Of a stretch of DNA of 64,000 nt, positions 27,749 to 37,205 are shown in pieces. The notes under the pieces were generated by a model, which was not told the origin of the DNA, searched no databases, and saw only the letters and a program-made list of their open reading frames with translations. This stretch comes from Dehalococcoidia bacterium (GTDB lineage Bacteria > Chloroflexota > Dehalococcoidia > GIF9 > AB-539-J10): the NCBI GenBank assembly GCA_003562475.1, contig PWUU01000035.1, forward strand, positions 1-64,000, in the 5' to 3' direction. The stretch's first letter is position 1. Every line of letters begins with the position of its first letter. A program made the translations under genes and the position numbers.

Positions 27749-29092
27749 CTAGAACACGGGCAAGTACCGGTTCAACTCGAACTCGGTGACCTGGGCCTTG
27801 TACTCATCCCACTCAATCAGCTTGTTCTGTATGAACGCGTTGAACACGTGGTCGCCGAGGGCTTTTCGCACCAAATCGCTCTGCTGAGTAAGCTGAACTG
27901 CTTCGTAGAGCGTGGATGGTAGTGATCCAACACCACGCCGTGTCCTCTCCTCGAGGCTCATGACATACACGTTCTCTTCAATGGGATCGGGACACTCATA
28001 GCCTTTCTCGATGCCTTCAAGGCCGGCAGCAAGCATGACAGAGAATGCAAGATACGGGTTGCATGCAGGGTCTGGAGAGCGAAGCTCGATTCGTGTGGCG
28101 TCTTCCTTGCCGGGTTTGTAACCCGGTACCCTGATCAGGTCTGCTCTATTGCGTCGTGCCCATGACAGATACACAGGAGCCTCGTACCCCGGGACCAGAC
28201 GCTTGTAAGAGTTGACGAGCTGATTGGTGATTGAGGTGAACTCAGGAGCATGCTTCAACAGGCCGGCGATATAGGATCGTGCTGTCTGCGAAAGACCGTA
28301 CTGCCCGTCTGGATCAAAGAACGCGTTGTGGCCGTCTTTGAAAAGAGACTGGTGGGTATGCATGCCGTTGCCGTTAACGCCAAACACGGGCTTGGGCATG
28401 AATGTCGCGTGTACACCGCGGTCGAGAGCTATCTGTTTGACGACCAGCCGGTAGGTCATAACGCTGTCAGCCATGGTCAGGGCGTCGGTATAGCGCATGT
28501 CAATCTCGTGCTGGCTGGCAGCTACTTCATGGTGGGAGTATTCGACGCCGATGCCCATTGCTTCGAGCGTCAGAACCGTCTCTCGCCTGAGGTCTGTGGC
28601 CAGATCCAGTGGCGTCATGTCAAAATAACCACCCTCGTCGAGCGGCTCTGTCCCGTACTTGTCCTTGAAGTAGAAATACTCGAGTTCTGGTCCAACGTAG
28701 AACGTATATCCAAGCTCAGCTGCTCTCTGCAGATTTCGCTTGAGGACGAAACGTGGATCGCCCTCGAAGGGCGTGCCCTCGGGCAGCATTACGTCGCAGA
28801 ACATCCTGGCAACTGAATGGTGTTCTCTGGGCCTCCATGGGAGCAACTGAAAAGTCTCTGGATCCGGTAGGGCCATCATGTCGCTCTCATCGATCCGGCA
28901 GAATCCTTCTATCGAAGAACCATCGAAACCCATTCCTTCCTCGAGTGCTCCCTCGAGCTCCTCGACCGTGATGGCGAAGCTCTTCAGCAAGCCAAGAATG
29001 TCTGTGAACCACAAACGGATGAACTTGACGTCGTGCTCTTTCGCCATCTTCAGTACGTATTCCCTGGCTTCGTCTCTCGTTTTCCTAGCCAT
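27749..29092 (-). CDS. glnA: Glutamine synthetase, type I
   Basis: 447 residues, with a GGAGG ribosome-binding site. GFDGSSIEGF, PELEYFYF, EVAASQHEID and VNGNGMHTHQSL are the active-site segments, and RIELRSPDPACNPYL carries the catalytic Arg. The shorter length and a NVYVMSLEERTRRG segment in place of the adenylylation loop point to the GSI-alpha subtype, regulated by feedback or protein contact rather than by adenylylation. It makes glutamine from glutamate, ammonia and ATP. gatB lies 128 nt upstream on the same strand. Confidence 0.96.
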   Translation of the reverse strand: MARKTRDEAREYVLKMAKEHDVKFIRLWFTDILGLLKSFAITVEELEGALEEGMGFDGSSIEGFCRIDESDMMALPDPETFQLLPWRPREHHSVARMFCDVMLPEGTPFEGDPRFVLKRNLQRAAELGYTFYVGPELEYFYFKDKYGTEPLDEGGYFDMTPLDLATDLRRETVLTLEAMGIGVEYSHHEVAASQHEIDMRYTDALTMADSVMTYRLVVKQIALDRGVHATFMPKPVFGVNGNGMHTHQSLFKDGHNAFFDPDGQYGLSQTARSYIAGLLKHAPEFTSITNQLVNSYKRLVPGYEAPVYLSWARRNRADLIRVPGYKPGKEDATRIELRSPDPACNPYLAFSVMLAAGLEGIEKGYECPDPIEENVYVMSLEERTRRGVGSLPSTLYEAVQLTQQSDLVRKALGDHVFNAFIQNKLIEWDEYKAQVTEFELNRYLPVF

Positions 29093-29220
29093 TTTTCCTC
29101 CCTCGGTGCGTACCGTTCTCCAGCCACCTTGCTGAATGCGTGAAATTATGTGAGTACATTGTTTCAGCGGTGTTTCGCCAGTGTTGCGGCACGGTGAATT
29201 GCAGACAAAATGCGGACGGA

Positions 29221-30666
29221 CTAGTCCTGCAATTCCTGCTGCAACAGCTCGCGGGTTATGGTGGGGTTGGCTCTGCCGCGAGTTAGCCTCATGACTTGCC
29301 CTGTAAGGAACGTAAGCGATTGAGTCTTACCCATGCGGAAGTCGGCAACCGCCCTGGGGTTCTCGGCGATTACCTGGCGTATTGCATCGCGGATCGCGTC
29401 GGAGCCACTGATTTGGCCGAGGTTCAACTCCTCGACGATCAACACAGGTGCTTTGCCTGTACGGTACATCTCTTGTAGCACCGTCTTGGCGGCAGGGCCG
29501 CCGAGAGTTCCCTGGTCGATCAGTTCGATAAGTGAAGAGAGTCCCTCAGGACTGATGAGGCAGTCGCAGATCTCTACTCCATCAGCGTTAATGAGGCGGC
29601 TTATGTCGCCGAGAAGCCAATTCGCGATAACGCGTGCTCTGTTGGGAGCGCATCGGGCGGCACACTGCTCGAAGAAGTCCGCCATCGGACGGGAGGAGAC
29701 AAGCGTTGTCGCGTCCTGTGGTGCGATGCCGAACTCGGATATGAACCTGTGCCGACGGGCATCCGGCAGTTCGGGCATCCGCTCCTGGACCCCGGCTATC
29801 CATGAAGGGTCGAGTATGAGCGGAGGCACATCAGGCTCAGGGAAGTATCGATAATCTTCGGCATATTCCTTGGTGCGCTGCAGGACGGTGATGCCCTCGG
29901 CGTCAACCCAGCCACGTGTCTCCTGTCTGAGATTGCCTCCTGTGGCCAGTATCTCGGCCTGTCGTTTCTGCTCGTGCTTGAGGGCACGATAGACGCTCCG
30001 GAAGCTGTTCATGTTCTTGACTTCGATCTTGGCGCCGTAGCTGTCGGAGCCTGCGGGTCGGAGACTGATATTAGCGTCGCACCTGAAGCTCCCCTCTTCC
30101 ATATTACCGGTTGAGACCCCGAGGTATCTCAAGAGATTTCGTAGCCGGACAAGATACTCACGAGCCTCCTCAGGTGATCGGATATCGGGTTCGCTTACTG
30201 TTTCCATGAGTGGCACCCCTGAGCGATTGATGTCAATGAGACTGTAGTCGCCCATATGGAAAGCTTTGGCGACGTCTTCCTCAAGGTGGACGCGCGTAAC
30301 TCCAATGCGTTTGACCTGTCCGCCGATCTCTATGTCAATCCATCCGTTTCGACCGATGGGAGCGTCGTACTGAGATATCTGGTAACCCTTCATCAGATCA
30401 GGGTAGAAATAGTTCTTGCGGTCGAAACGCGTGTGGAGGGGTAACTCACAGTGCAGCGCAATCGCAGTCGTTATGACGCACTCGATCGCCTGGCGATTGG
30501 CGACCGGTAGCGTGCCGGGCATACCCATGCACACGGGACAGACACGTGAATTCGGAGGAGAATCCTGATAGTCGGCGGAACACCCGCAGAACATCTTGGT
30601 TCGTGTGAGCAATTGCGCGTGCACTTCCAATCCAATGATCGTCTCGTATCCATCCTGATAAGCCAT
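29221..30666 (-). CDS. gatB: Asp/Glu-tRNA amidotransferase subunit B
   Basis: 481 residues preceded by a GGAGG site 5 nt from the ATG. GLEVHAQLLTRTKMFCGC, CPVCMGMPGTLPV (Cys zinc ligands), KNYFYPDLMKGYQISQYD and the C-terminal YqeY/tail domain are typical. GatB is the kinase/transamidase subunit that turns Glu-tRNA-Gln or Asp-tRNA-Asn into the amidated form with ammonia from GatA. gatC and gatA are 14 kb away, so the complex is encoded at two sites. Confidence 0.96.
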   Translation of the reverse strand: MAYQDGYETIIGLEVHAQLLTRTKMFCGCSADYQDSPPNSRVCPVCMGMPGTLPVANRQAIECVITTAIALHCELPLHTRFDRKNYFYPDLMKGYQISQYDAPIGRNGWIDIEIGGQVKRIGVTRVHLEEDVAKAFHMGDYSLIDINRSGVPLMETVSEPDIRSPEEAREYLVRLRNLLRYLGVSTGNMEEGSFRCDANISLRPAGSDSYGAKIEVKNMNSFRSVYRALKHEQKRQAEILATGGNLRQETRGWVDAEGITVLQRTKEYAEDYRYFPEPDVPPLILDPSWIAGVQERMPELPDARRHRFISEFGIAPQDATTLVSSRPMADFFEQCAARCAPNRARVIANWLLGDISRLINADGVEICDCLISPEGLSSLIELIDQGTLGGPAAKTVLQEMYRTGKAPVLIVEELNLGQISGSDAIRDAIRQVIAENPRAVADFRMGKTQSLTFLTGQVMRLTRGRANPTITRELLQQELQD

Positions 30667-30965
30667 TCATTCCTCCCGGGGGCAGGTTCCAATGGCCTGT
30701 GGTGGCGAACACACTCCCGCATAGTCCTGCGTCGCTGATGTTCGGATGAGCACACGATTCTCACGACGGTCGGAGTCACAGAACCAGTCGCTTCTCACTC
30801 GTCCCATGGACGCGGGAACCGGCATTCAACCAGCATGAGGTCGGAGGGAATAATACCACAGTACTACCATGGCAGTGTTTGTCGACGCTTGAATCTGTGA
30901 TCGGAAAGGCGCATGGCTCATGCACAGGGCCGTGCGGCCTGTGACATTCTTCGGAAGCGCGTCCG
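30667..30965 (-). other. Non-coding gap upstream of gatB
   Basis: About 300 nt without a credible gene. On the minus strand TATTAT (30855-30850) preceded by TGG may be an extended -10 promoter, giving gatB a leader of about 175 nt. A weak hairpin (ACAGGCC type) near 30925-30945 lies just after the response-regulator gene and may end the glutamate synthase operon. Confidence 0.3.
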
Positions 30966-31637
30966 TTACGCGGATTTCCGGAACCGGTAGCCGACATGAC
31001 GTACGGTGTCGATGAACGTGTGATTGGCGTCGTCAAGTTTGCTGCGCAAGCGTCTCACGTGGACATCAACTGTCCTGTCACCACCGTAGTAGTCATATCC
31101 CCAGACCCTGTCGAGGAGCGTTTGACGTGTGTGCACCCTTCCTGGGGCATGCGCCAGGAACTTGAGGAGCTCGTACTCCTTGAAGGTCAGCTCAATGAGT
31201 CGCCCGGCAACGCTCACCTCGCACGTCGCGAGATTGATAACGAGGTCGCCCCGGCGAAGCAGGTCTCCGCTCTCAGGATAGAGTTCGAGGAGATGCCTCA
31301 ATCTCGCGAGCAACTCGGCAACTGAGGCTCCACACACGAAGTAGTCATCAACTCCCACGGTGGGCCAGGCGGCTTCCAGAAGATCAGGGGTTATGATAGC
31401 CAGGAGCGGAGAGTGGGTCAGCGCCTTGATCCGTGGCGGCACGTGCATGAGGTCATCCGGTGAGGTGATAACCACAACTACGGCAGATGATGGGGGGAGG
31501 AGGAGTCCGTCGAGCTTCGCGCTGTATGCAGCACTCCAGACCTGGGCGGGCAGTGAGGTGAGGTCGGTCGACAGGTCTGGAAGAGGAGTTGGCTCCGGTT
31601 GTAGGAGCGCGAGGCGAGCAAGCGATGTGTAGCTCAC
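30966..31637 (-). CDS. Response-regulator-like protein with OmpR/PhoB-type winged helix
   Basis: 223 residues from a GTG, 9 nt after the previous gene's stop. Residues about 125-220 are a clear Trans_reg_C winged helix (ELTFKEYELLKFLAHAPGRV, VWGYDYYGGDRTVDVHVRRLRSKL, VRHVGYRF). The N-terminal part only partly resembles a receiver domain: a GVDDYF segment and the last helix are recognisable, but I find no phosphoacceptor Asp or acidic pair, and the first part is Pro/Leu-rich. It probably works without phosphorylation. Position at the end of the glutamate synthase operon suggests nitrogen control. Confidence 0.8.
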   Translation of the reverse strand: MSYTSLARLALLQPEPTPLPDLSTDLTSLPAQVWSAAYSAKLDGLLLPPSSAVVVVITSPDDLMHVPPRIKALTHSPLLAIITPDLLEAAWPTVGVDDYFVCGASVAELLARLRHLLELYPESGDLLRRGDLVINLATCEVSVAGRLIELTFKEYELLKFLAHAPGRVHTRQTLLDRVWGYDYYGGDRTVDVHVRRLRSKLDDANHTFIDTVRHVGYRFRKSA

Positions 31638-31646
31638 GGTCTGTTC

Positions 31647-32381
31647 TTAGTAAGCGTAGAGTCTGCCGTATGGGCGCAGGTACAGAGGAAACAGCTTTAC
31701 GAAATCTGCGTCGAGAATCTCGCTGGGCTCTGTGCCAAACTGGGCCGAGTACCGGGTAACGGCGTCTTCAAGAAGACGTCTCTCTGCCTCGTTCGGAGCG
31801 GCAACGCCTACCTCCCTTCCAAGCTGGTGGCTGTCGATCCGGCCACGAAGAAGGATGGCGCCGCCGTGCATTCCCGTCCCCACAAACCGTGCTCGAGACC
31901 AGCCGGAACCACGTTTGGTCAATCCTAACACGATGAGAGTCCCACCTGCCATGTACTCGCCAAGGAAGTCCTGTGCACCTCCGCCGATTACGATGATCGG
32001 GCCTTTCCCCTCATACTCCTTCATATGAATGCCTGCTCTGTAACCTGCACCGTCTCGCACAAGTATGGTGCCGCCCCTCGCTGCCAATCCAAGCGCATCA
32101 CCTGCATGTCCGTGAATCACAATCTCCCCGTCGTTCATGGTGTTTCCGATGCCATCCTGGCCGTTTCCATGAACCAGGAGAGAGGGTCCATTCATGAAGG
32201 CTCCCAGGTCGTTTCCCGGTGTGCCGTGGATCTTAACGGTAACGTGTCCGTGCAGATTGGTGCCGATGTAGCGCTGGCCATTCACGTTGCGGATTGTGAT
32301 ATGGGTCGCACCTTCAGCCACGGCGCGGTTAAGGTCTCGGTTGAGATCGCGATACGTGAGACGGGATGCGTCGATCTCCAT
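31647..32381 (-). CDS. Glutamate synthase GXGXG-domain protein (split C-terminal domain)
   Basis: 244 residues from the ATG at 32381 (AGAGG upstream); an ATG at 32411, 1 nt after the preceding stop, is an alternative. Repeated beta-helix turns are visible (GTNLHGHVTVKIHGTPGND, GPSLLVHGNGQDGIGN, GEIVIHGHAGDALG, GGTILVRDGAGYRAG), the fold of the C-terminal domain of the glutamate synthase large chain. In archaea and some anaerobes this domain is a separate gene, as here. It should assemble with the FMN and amidotransferase subunits next to it. Confidence 0.9.
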   Translation of the reverse strand: MEIDASRLTYRDLNRDLNRAVAEGATHITIRNVNGQRYIGTNLHGHVTVKIHGTPGNDLGAFMNGPSLLVHGNGQDGIGNTMNDGEIVIHGHAGDALGLAARGGTILVRDGAGYRAGIHMKEYEGKGPIIVIGGGAQDFLGEYMAGGTLIVLGLTKRGSGWSRARFVGTGMHGGAILLRGRIDSHQLGREVGVAAPNEAERRLLEDAVTRYSAQFGTEPSEILDADFVKLFPLYLRPYGRLYAY

Positions 32382-32412
32382 ATGCCTCTCACTACTGTTG
32401 CAGCGTGTCATG

Positions 32413-33915
32413 TCAACTGCCGGCCATCTTCACGCCCAGAATGTCCAATTCTCTCTCGTTGAGTCCAACTGCTCTGAGATGCAGGCGGTTACCCCTCAGG
32501 CTTTCGATGGCGTTCACTCCCATACCGCCGAGCATGTCCTTAAGTTCAAGACTCCAACCTCTGACGAGATTGACGAGGCGCTGTGCGCCAATCTCCGGGT
32601 TGATGCGCCTGGTGAGTGCAGGATCAGTGGTGCAGATGCCCCACGTGCACTTGCCGGTGTGACACTGCTGACACACGTGGCAGCCGAGGGCAATAAGAGC
32701 AGCCGTGCCTATATTGACGGCATCTGCACCAAGCGCAATAGCCTTTGCAACGTCGCCACTGCAGCGAATACCTCCGGAGGCTACGAGCGAAGCCTGATTG
32801 CGTATACCTTCGTCGCGCAATCTCGTGTCAACTGCTGCGAGAGCCAGTTCGATGGGAATCCCCACGTTGTCGCGTATGGCTTTCGGCGCTGCCCCTGTGG
32901 CGCCGCGCAGCCCGTCGATCACGATGATGTCTGCTCCGGCGCGCACAATGCCACTCGCAATAGCTGCAGCGTTGTGTACCGCTGCGATCTTCACCGAGAC
33001 CGGTTTCTCGTAGTTGGTTGCTTCTTTAATGGCGTAAATCAGCTGACGCAGGTCTTCGATCGAGTAGATGTCGTGGTGTGGTGCGGGTGAAAGTGCATCG
33101 GTACCCTTGGGGATCATCCGAGCTCTTGATATGTCATCGGTTACTTTCTCCGCGGGAAGATGGCCGCCTATGCCTGGCTTGGCCCCCTGGCCGATCTTGA
33201 TCTCGACCACGCGGGCAGAACGAAGGTATTCTGTGTTCACACCGAAGCGACCGGATGCTACTTGAACGATTGTGTTGGGCGTGTATCTGAGGAGCGACGG
33301 ATGCAGTCCGCCCTCGCCAGTGTTCCAGAGAGTACCCAGTTCTGTGGCAGCGCGTGCGAGAGATGTCTGCGCATTCAGGCTGATGGCGCCGTAGGACATC
33401 GCGGCAAACATAACGGGCGTCTCCAGCATCACTTGTGGAGCGAGTGTCGTGGTGAGGCGACCGGACTCATCGAGCTCCAGGCGATCGGGTTTCCGGCCGA
33501 GGAATGTCCTAAGCTCCATCGGTTCACGGAGCGGATCGATGGACGGATTTGTCACCTGGCTTGCGTTGAGCAGTAAGTGATCCCAGTAGATCCTGTGCTC
33601 CTTGTCATCTCCCATCCCGGTAAGCAGCATGCCGCCAGTCTCAGCCTGCCTGAGAATGTCCTCTATCACCTCCGGTCGCCAGTTGGCATTGGCTCTGTAA
33701 TCGAGAGGATTGCGCCGAATGGTAAGCGCACTGGTCGGACAGAACACCACGCATCTGTGGCAGCTCACACAATCACCCTCGTGGGCTTTCACTGCGGCAT
33801 CATCGTCGTCGAAGTAGTGGACACCAAAGCTGCACTGGTTGACGCAGACCTTGCACTGTATGCATCGTGCGGAGTCGCGATCGACCATGAACCTGGTTGG
33901 CAAGAAGCTTTTCAT
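32413..33915 (-). CDS. gltB: Glutamate synthase FMN/iron-sulfur subunit with N-terminal ferredoxin domain
   Basis: 500 residues from the ATG at 33915; the frame is open upstream but overlaps hisF. Two [4Fe-4S] motifs occur at the N-terminus (Cys18/21/24/28 and Cys49/52/55/59). The FMN barrel has MSYGAISLNAQTSLARAA, GEGGLHPS, IGQGAKPGIGGHLP, and VIDGLRGATGAAP. A cysteine cluster CHVCQQCHTGKC fits the 3Fe-4S site. It condenses ammonia with 2-oxoglutarate and reduces the product to glutamate. It starts 10 nt after hisF. Confidence 0.93.
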   Translation of the reverse strand: MKSFLPTRFMVDRDSARCIQCKVCVNQCSFGVHYFDDDDAAVKAHEGDCVSCHRCVVFCPTSALTIRRNPLDYRANANWRPEVIEDILRQAETGGMLLTGMGDDKEHRIYWDHLLLNASQVTNPSIDPLREPMELRTFLGRKPDRLELDESGRLTTTLAPQVMLETPVMFAAMSYGAISLNAQTSLARAATELGTLWNTGEGGLHPSLLRYTPNTIVQVASGRFGVNTEYLRSARVVEIKIGQGAKPGIGGHLPAEKVTDDISRARMIPKGTDALSPAPHHDIYSIEDLRQLIYAIKEATNYEKPVSVKIAAVHNAAAIASGIVRAGADIIVIDGLRGATGAAPKAIRDNVGIPIELALAAVDTRLRDEGIRNQASLVASGGIRCSGDVAKAIALGADAVNIGTAALIALGCHVCQQCHTGKCTWGICTTDPALTRRINPEIGAQRLVNLVRGWSLELKDMLGGMGVNAIESLRGNRLHLRAVGLNERELDILGVKMAGS

Positions 33916-33925
33916 AACAGTATGC

Positions 33926-34693
33926 CTATCTCCGTATGCTGATCCCGCGCTCGGCGAGGAATTGTTTCGTGCGGGGGATGTCGCTTTCATTGTAGTGGAA
34001 TATGCTTGCTGCGAGAACCGCATCCGCCTTGCCGTGAGCGAGCGCTCTGTAGAGGTCTTCGGGTGATCCGGCTCCACCGCTTGCAATGACAGGGATCGAC
34101 ACAGATGTTGCGATCGCATGTGTGAGGTCGATGTCGTAGCCGGAGCGATGCCCGTCGGCATCCATGCTTGTCAGAAGTATCTCGCCAGCTCCCAGAGTGG
34201 CTGCCTGCTTTGCCCATTCGATTGCACTCATCTGCGTAGACATGCTCCCGCCGTACGTGTGTACCTGCCAGCGCGGAGGCGAGCTGCCTGGAACGCGTTT
34301 GGCGTCTATTGCGACAACCACGCATTGACTGCCGAAGCGGACAGCAGCCCTGCTGATGAGGTCCGGACTGTAGACGGCTGCGGTGTTCACCGAGACCTTG
34401 TCTGCGCCACTCAGAAGTAGCTGGCGCATGTCTTCCACCGTGCGCAGGCCGCCGCCGACTGTGAGAGGAATGAAGACTGCGTCAGCCACGCGCTCTACGA
34501 CAGTCATGATGGTCTTCCTATGCTCTCTGCTGGCACTGATGTCGAGAAAGACCAGTTCGTCCGCGCCTTCCTCGTAGTATCGTCTGGCAAGTTCGACAGG
34601 GTCGCCAGAGTCACGCAGGACTTCAAAGCTCTTCCCTTTGACGACGCGACCATCCTTCACATCGAGACAGGGAATTATTCGCTTAGTCAGCAA
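33926..34693 (-). CDS. hisF: Imidazole glycerol phosphate synthase cyclase subunit HisF
   Basis: 255 residues if translation starts at the TTG at 34693, which has a GAGGTG site and places the catalytic aspartates exactly at Asp11 (PCLDVKDG) and Asp130 (VVAIDAKR), as in known HisF. The longer open frame overlaps the upstream gene and is rejected. Phosphate loops VGGGLR and ASGGAGS are present. HisF with HisH makes imidazole glycerol phosphate and AICAR. It lies inside the glutamate synthase operon, overlapping the amidotransferase gene by 11 nt; no other his gene besides hisH is in the window. Confidence 0.93.
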   Translation of the reverse strand: MLTKRIIPCLDVKDGRVVKGKSFEVLRDSGDPVELARRYYEEGADELVFLDISASREHRKTIMTVVERVADAVFIPLTVGGGLRTVEDMRQLLLSGADKVSVNTAAVYSPDLISRAAVRFGSQCVVVAIDAKRVPGSSPPRWQVHTYGGSMSTQMSAIEWAKQAATLGAGEILLTSMDADGHRSGYDIDLTHAIATSVSIPVIASGGAGSPEDLYRALAHGKADAVLAASIFHYNESDIPRTKQFLAERGISIRR

Positions 34694-35831
34694 CGCAGGA
34701 CACCTCACTTGAAGGCCATTGCTCTTCCGAGGTCGGCACATGTCCAAGACGGGCAACAACCGGATGTCCACCAACTGGAATCCATGTGTCATCAAGATCA
34801 GGGCTGACAAATCGAATAGCAGACTCCTCTGATGAGAGGAACACTCTGGTTCCGTGCGAAGCCACGACCAGAGGTCTGAGGCGGATTCTGTCCGTGAGCC
34901 CGATCATCTCACCTCCTCGTGCAATGATAACGGTGAAAGGGCCGTTCAGCAGGAGTCCGCTATAGGTGATACGCAGCGCCTTCATGAGGTGCGCATTGGT
35001 CGCTTCCATAAGTAGTGCATCCGACCAGAATGGTGCTGCGAGGACACCGGCCGCAATTCCTATCGGAAGGCTGTGTCGCCGTACCAGTAAGTCGACCGCA
35101 TAAGCGACCACTTCAGTGTCGGTCTGTAGCGTGCAGACGTATCCATACTGCTCAAGGGTGCGTTTGTTAATACCGTATGAAGAGATCTCTCCGTTGTGGA
35201 CGACCGTCCAGTCGAGGAGGCTGAAGGGATGCGCCCCACCCCACCAGCCGGGTGTATTGGTAGGAAATCTCCCGTGGGCGGTCCACAAATACCCACTGTA
35301 GCGCTCCAATCTGAAGAAACGCGCGACATCGAAGGGATGCCCGACTCCTTTGAAGACACCCATGTTCTTCCCCGCCGAGAAGACCAGGCTGTCTGCAATG
35401 TGTGTGTTGATATACATGGTGCTGTCGGCAACATACTGCTCCTGGTCGGCGACCCCTAACCGATCGCTCCGGACGGAGGCGAAGTAACGTTGCATCATGG
35501 GGTGATTTGGAATGGCAGTTGGATCGGTCTCCATCGGCTCAGATTGCGCTATGGTGAACCATTCGGCCAACCATTCCTCGGTGTCTCGTTGCCCTTGCCG
35601 GCTGGTGTACATCACATGAAAGGCGTACTTGTCCTGGCGTTCCGGATAGAGTCCGTACGCCGCGAATCCACCGCCGAGTCCGTTATCTCTGTCCCGCATG
35701 AGGTCGATCGCACGGATCGCTACATCGGCAGGAATGGCCGCACCAGACGTGTCCATTACTCCGAAGATTGAACAACCGTCGATCACCTTGTCATCGCGAT
35801 ATCTGTTGTTTAGCTGTGTCGTATTATTCAT
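34683..35831 (-). CDS. Glutamate synthase amidotransferase subunit (class II glutaminase)
   Basis: 382 residues from the ATG at 35831, with AGGA upstream. The N-terminal nucleophile fold appears as [10 protein letters not shown] (Cys19 after a short propeptide), with [19 protein letters not shown] and [18 protein letters not shown] carrying the glutamine-binding residues and [14 protein letters not shown]. This is the GltB N-terminal domain as a separate gene. It would release ammonia from glutamine for the FMN subunit two genes downstream, with hisF between. Confidence 0.92.
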   Translation of the reverse strand: MNNTTQLNNRYRDDKVIDGCSIFGVMDTSGAAIPADVAIRAIDLMRDRDNGLGGGFAAYGLYPERQDKYAFHVMYTSRQGQRDTEEWLAEWFTIAQSEPMETDPTAIPNHPMMQRYFASVRSDRLGVADQEQYVADSTMYINTHIADSLVFSAGKNMGVFKGVGHPFDVARFFRLERYSGYLWTAHGRFPTNTPGWWGGAHPFSLLDWTVVHNGEISSYGINKRTLEQYGYVCTLQTDTEVVAYAVDLLVRRHSLPIGIAAGVLAAPFWSDALLMEATNAHLMKALRITYSGLLLNGPFTVIIARGGEMIGLTDRIRLRPLVVASHGTRVFLSSEESAIRFVSPDLDDTWIPVGGHPVVARLGHVPTSEEQWPSSEVSCVAD

Positions 35832-35906
35832 GCAGGCACTTCCTGATTCATGCCCACCAATCTCTGTGATGCCCAATGTCGGCGGACAATCCCACGCCGG
35901 CGGCCG

Positions 35907-37178
35907 CTAGCTGATGGCCGTCAGTTCATTGCGCCATAGAGTCTCGGGCAGAAAGAGGAGTCCGAAATCTTCCTGTACGAGGATGTCCTTCCACCCTTCA
36001 ACGTTCACCTTTCTCTTCAGCAGCAGGTGTAGCAGGCCGAATTTGGTCGTATCCCCCACTGCAACGATTCCGACCACGGTATCGTCACGAAAGATTACCT
36101 TCCTGTAGTATCCAGGACCTCTGGATGTAACATAATCATGTACGGCGGGATCGTATTCAACGATGCCGGCCGAGGCAACTGACACGCCGAAATAGGGTAT
36201 GGCATTGAAGGTCGTGCCGCCACCGTAGACACGATGCTCGCCGGCCATTACGGCACCTGCCACTGAGCCGCTTGCAACGGCGTTTGGCCATATCGGAAGT
36301 ACGGCATCTCGTCCTCGCGCCAGATCGTATGTCTGGCAAACATCCCCGCACGCGAACATGGAGGGTATCGACGTGCGCATCGAATTGTCGACTACGATAC
36401 CTCGATCGATAGACACGATTCCCTGGGCGAGTTCAGTACGTGGCTTCACGCCCACAGCGAGGATTACCAGCTCGCAGGGAATCCTCGCATAGTTGCTCAA
36501 TGTGACGCTCGAGACGGCATCTGATTGTGGGTGGTCGCCGTTGATTGACATTACACGTGTGTCTGTAATGATACGCACGCCTGAGGCGATGGCAGCCTGG
36601 TAGACTGCAGAGGATCCCTCGGGGTCCAGCACTGTGTTCAGAAGGCGAGGCTGCATTTCAACGATTGTGACGTCAACACCACGGGTTCGCAGTGCGTCTG
36701 CTGCACTCAGTCCGATGAACCCCCCGCCGATAACCACCGCACTGCGGACGAGAGGGAGGCGCCGTGATATCTCCTGTGCATCGTGGTAAGTGGCAAAAGT
36801 GAACACTCCTCGCCTGTTAATTCCACGGATCTCCGGGATGGTCGGAATACTTCCTGTTGCGATGAGCAGTTGATGCCAGGATACGCAAGACCCGTCATCA
36901 AGGGAGACGGTTCTCGCGTGCGGATCAATACGAATTGCGCGTGTGGCCAGCCGGAGATCGATACCTTGATCCTGGTAGAATGCTGTAGGAGCTTGCTGCA
37001 TTGTAGCAACGGTCATGCCCAGGGAAATATGCCTGGCAATAAGTGGCCGAGAATACGCTGGATATCTCTCGTCCGAAAGCATCAGGATGCTGCCGGAGAA
37101 GTCGAATCTGCGGATTTCCCGAGCGGCAGCGAGTCCTCCCGCGGATGCGCCTATGATAACGTACTCGTAGGTAACCAT
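35907..37178 (-). CDS. FAD/NAD(P)-dependent oxidoreductase, ferredoxin/rubredoxin reductase type
   Basis: 423 residues. The N-terminal FAD motif is VIIGASAGGLAAA, the NAD(P) motif is VVIGGGFIGLSAADAL, and the C-terminal FAD contact is SMFACGDVCQ. The last 90 residues (GVSVASAGIVE, YYRKVIFRDDTVVGIVAVGD) resemble the C-terminal domain of NADH:rubredoxin reductase-like proteins. It may supply electrons to the iron-sulfur glutamate synthase in place of GltD, which is absent. The gene lies between hisH (27 nt) and the amidotransferase gene (75 nt). Confidence 0.85.
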   Translation of the reverse strand: MVTYEYVIIGASAGGLAAAREIRRFDFSGSILMLSDERYPAYSRPLIARHISLGMTVATMQQAPTAFYQDQGIDLRLATRAIRIDPHARTVSLDDGSCVSWHQLLIATGSIPTIPEIRGINRRGVFTFATYHDAQEISRRLPLVRSAVVIGGGFIGLSAADALRTRGVDVTIVEMQPRLLNTVLDPEGSSAVYQAAIASGVRIITDTRVMSINGDHPQSDAVSSVTLSNYARIPCELVILAVGVKPRTELAQGIVSIDRGIVVDNSMRTSIPSMFACGDVCQTYDLARGRDAVLPIWPNAVASGSVAGAVMAGEHRVYGGGTTFNAIPYFGVSVASAGIVEYDPAVHDYVTSRGPGYYRKVIFRDDTVVGIVAVGDTTKFGLLHLLLKRKVNVEGWKDILVQEDFGLLFLPETLWRNELTAIS

Positions 37179-37205
37179 GCGTGTATCCTTTCTCGCAGGC
37201 TTTCG

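Noticed and set aside
20956-30965. Archaeal-type NrpR operators (GGAA-N6-TTCC or GGTA-N6-TACC) before nrpR, nadE/gdh, glnA and gatB
   Set aside because: I read these gaps by eye and found no match; a bacterial NrpR may use another site.
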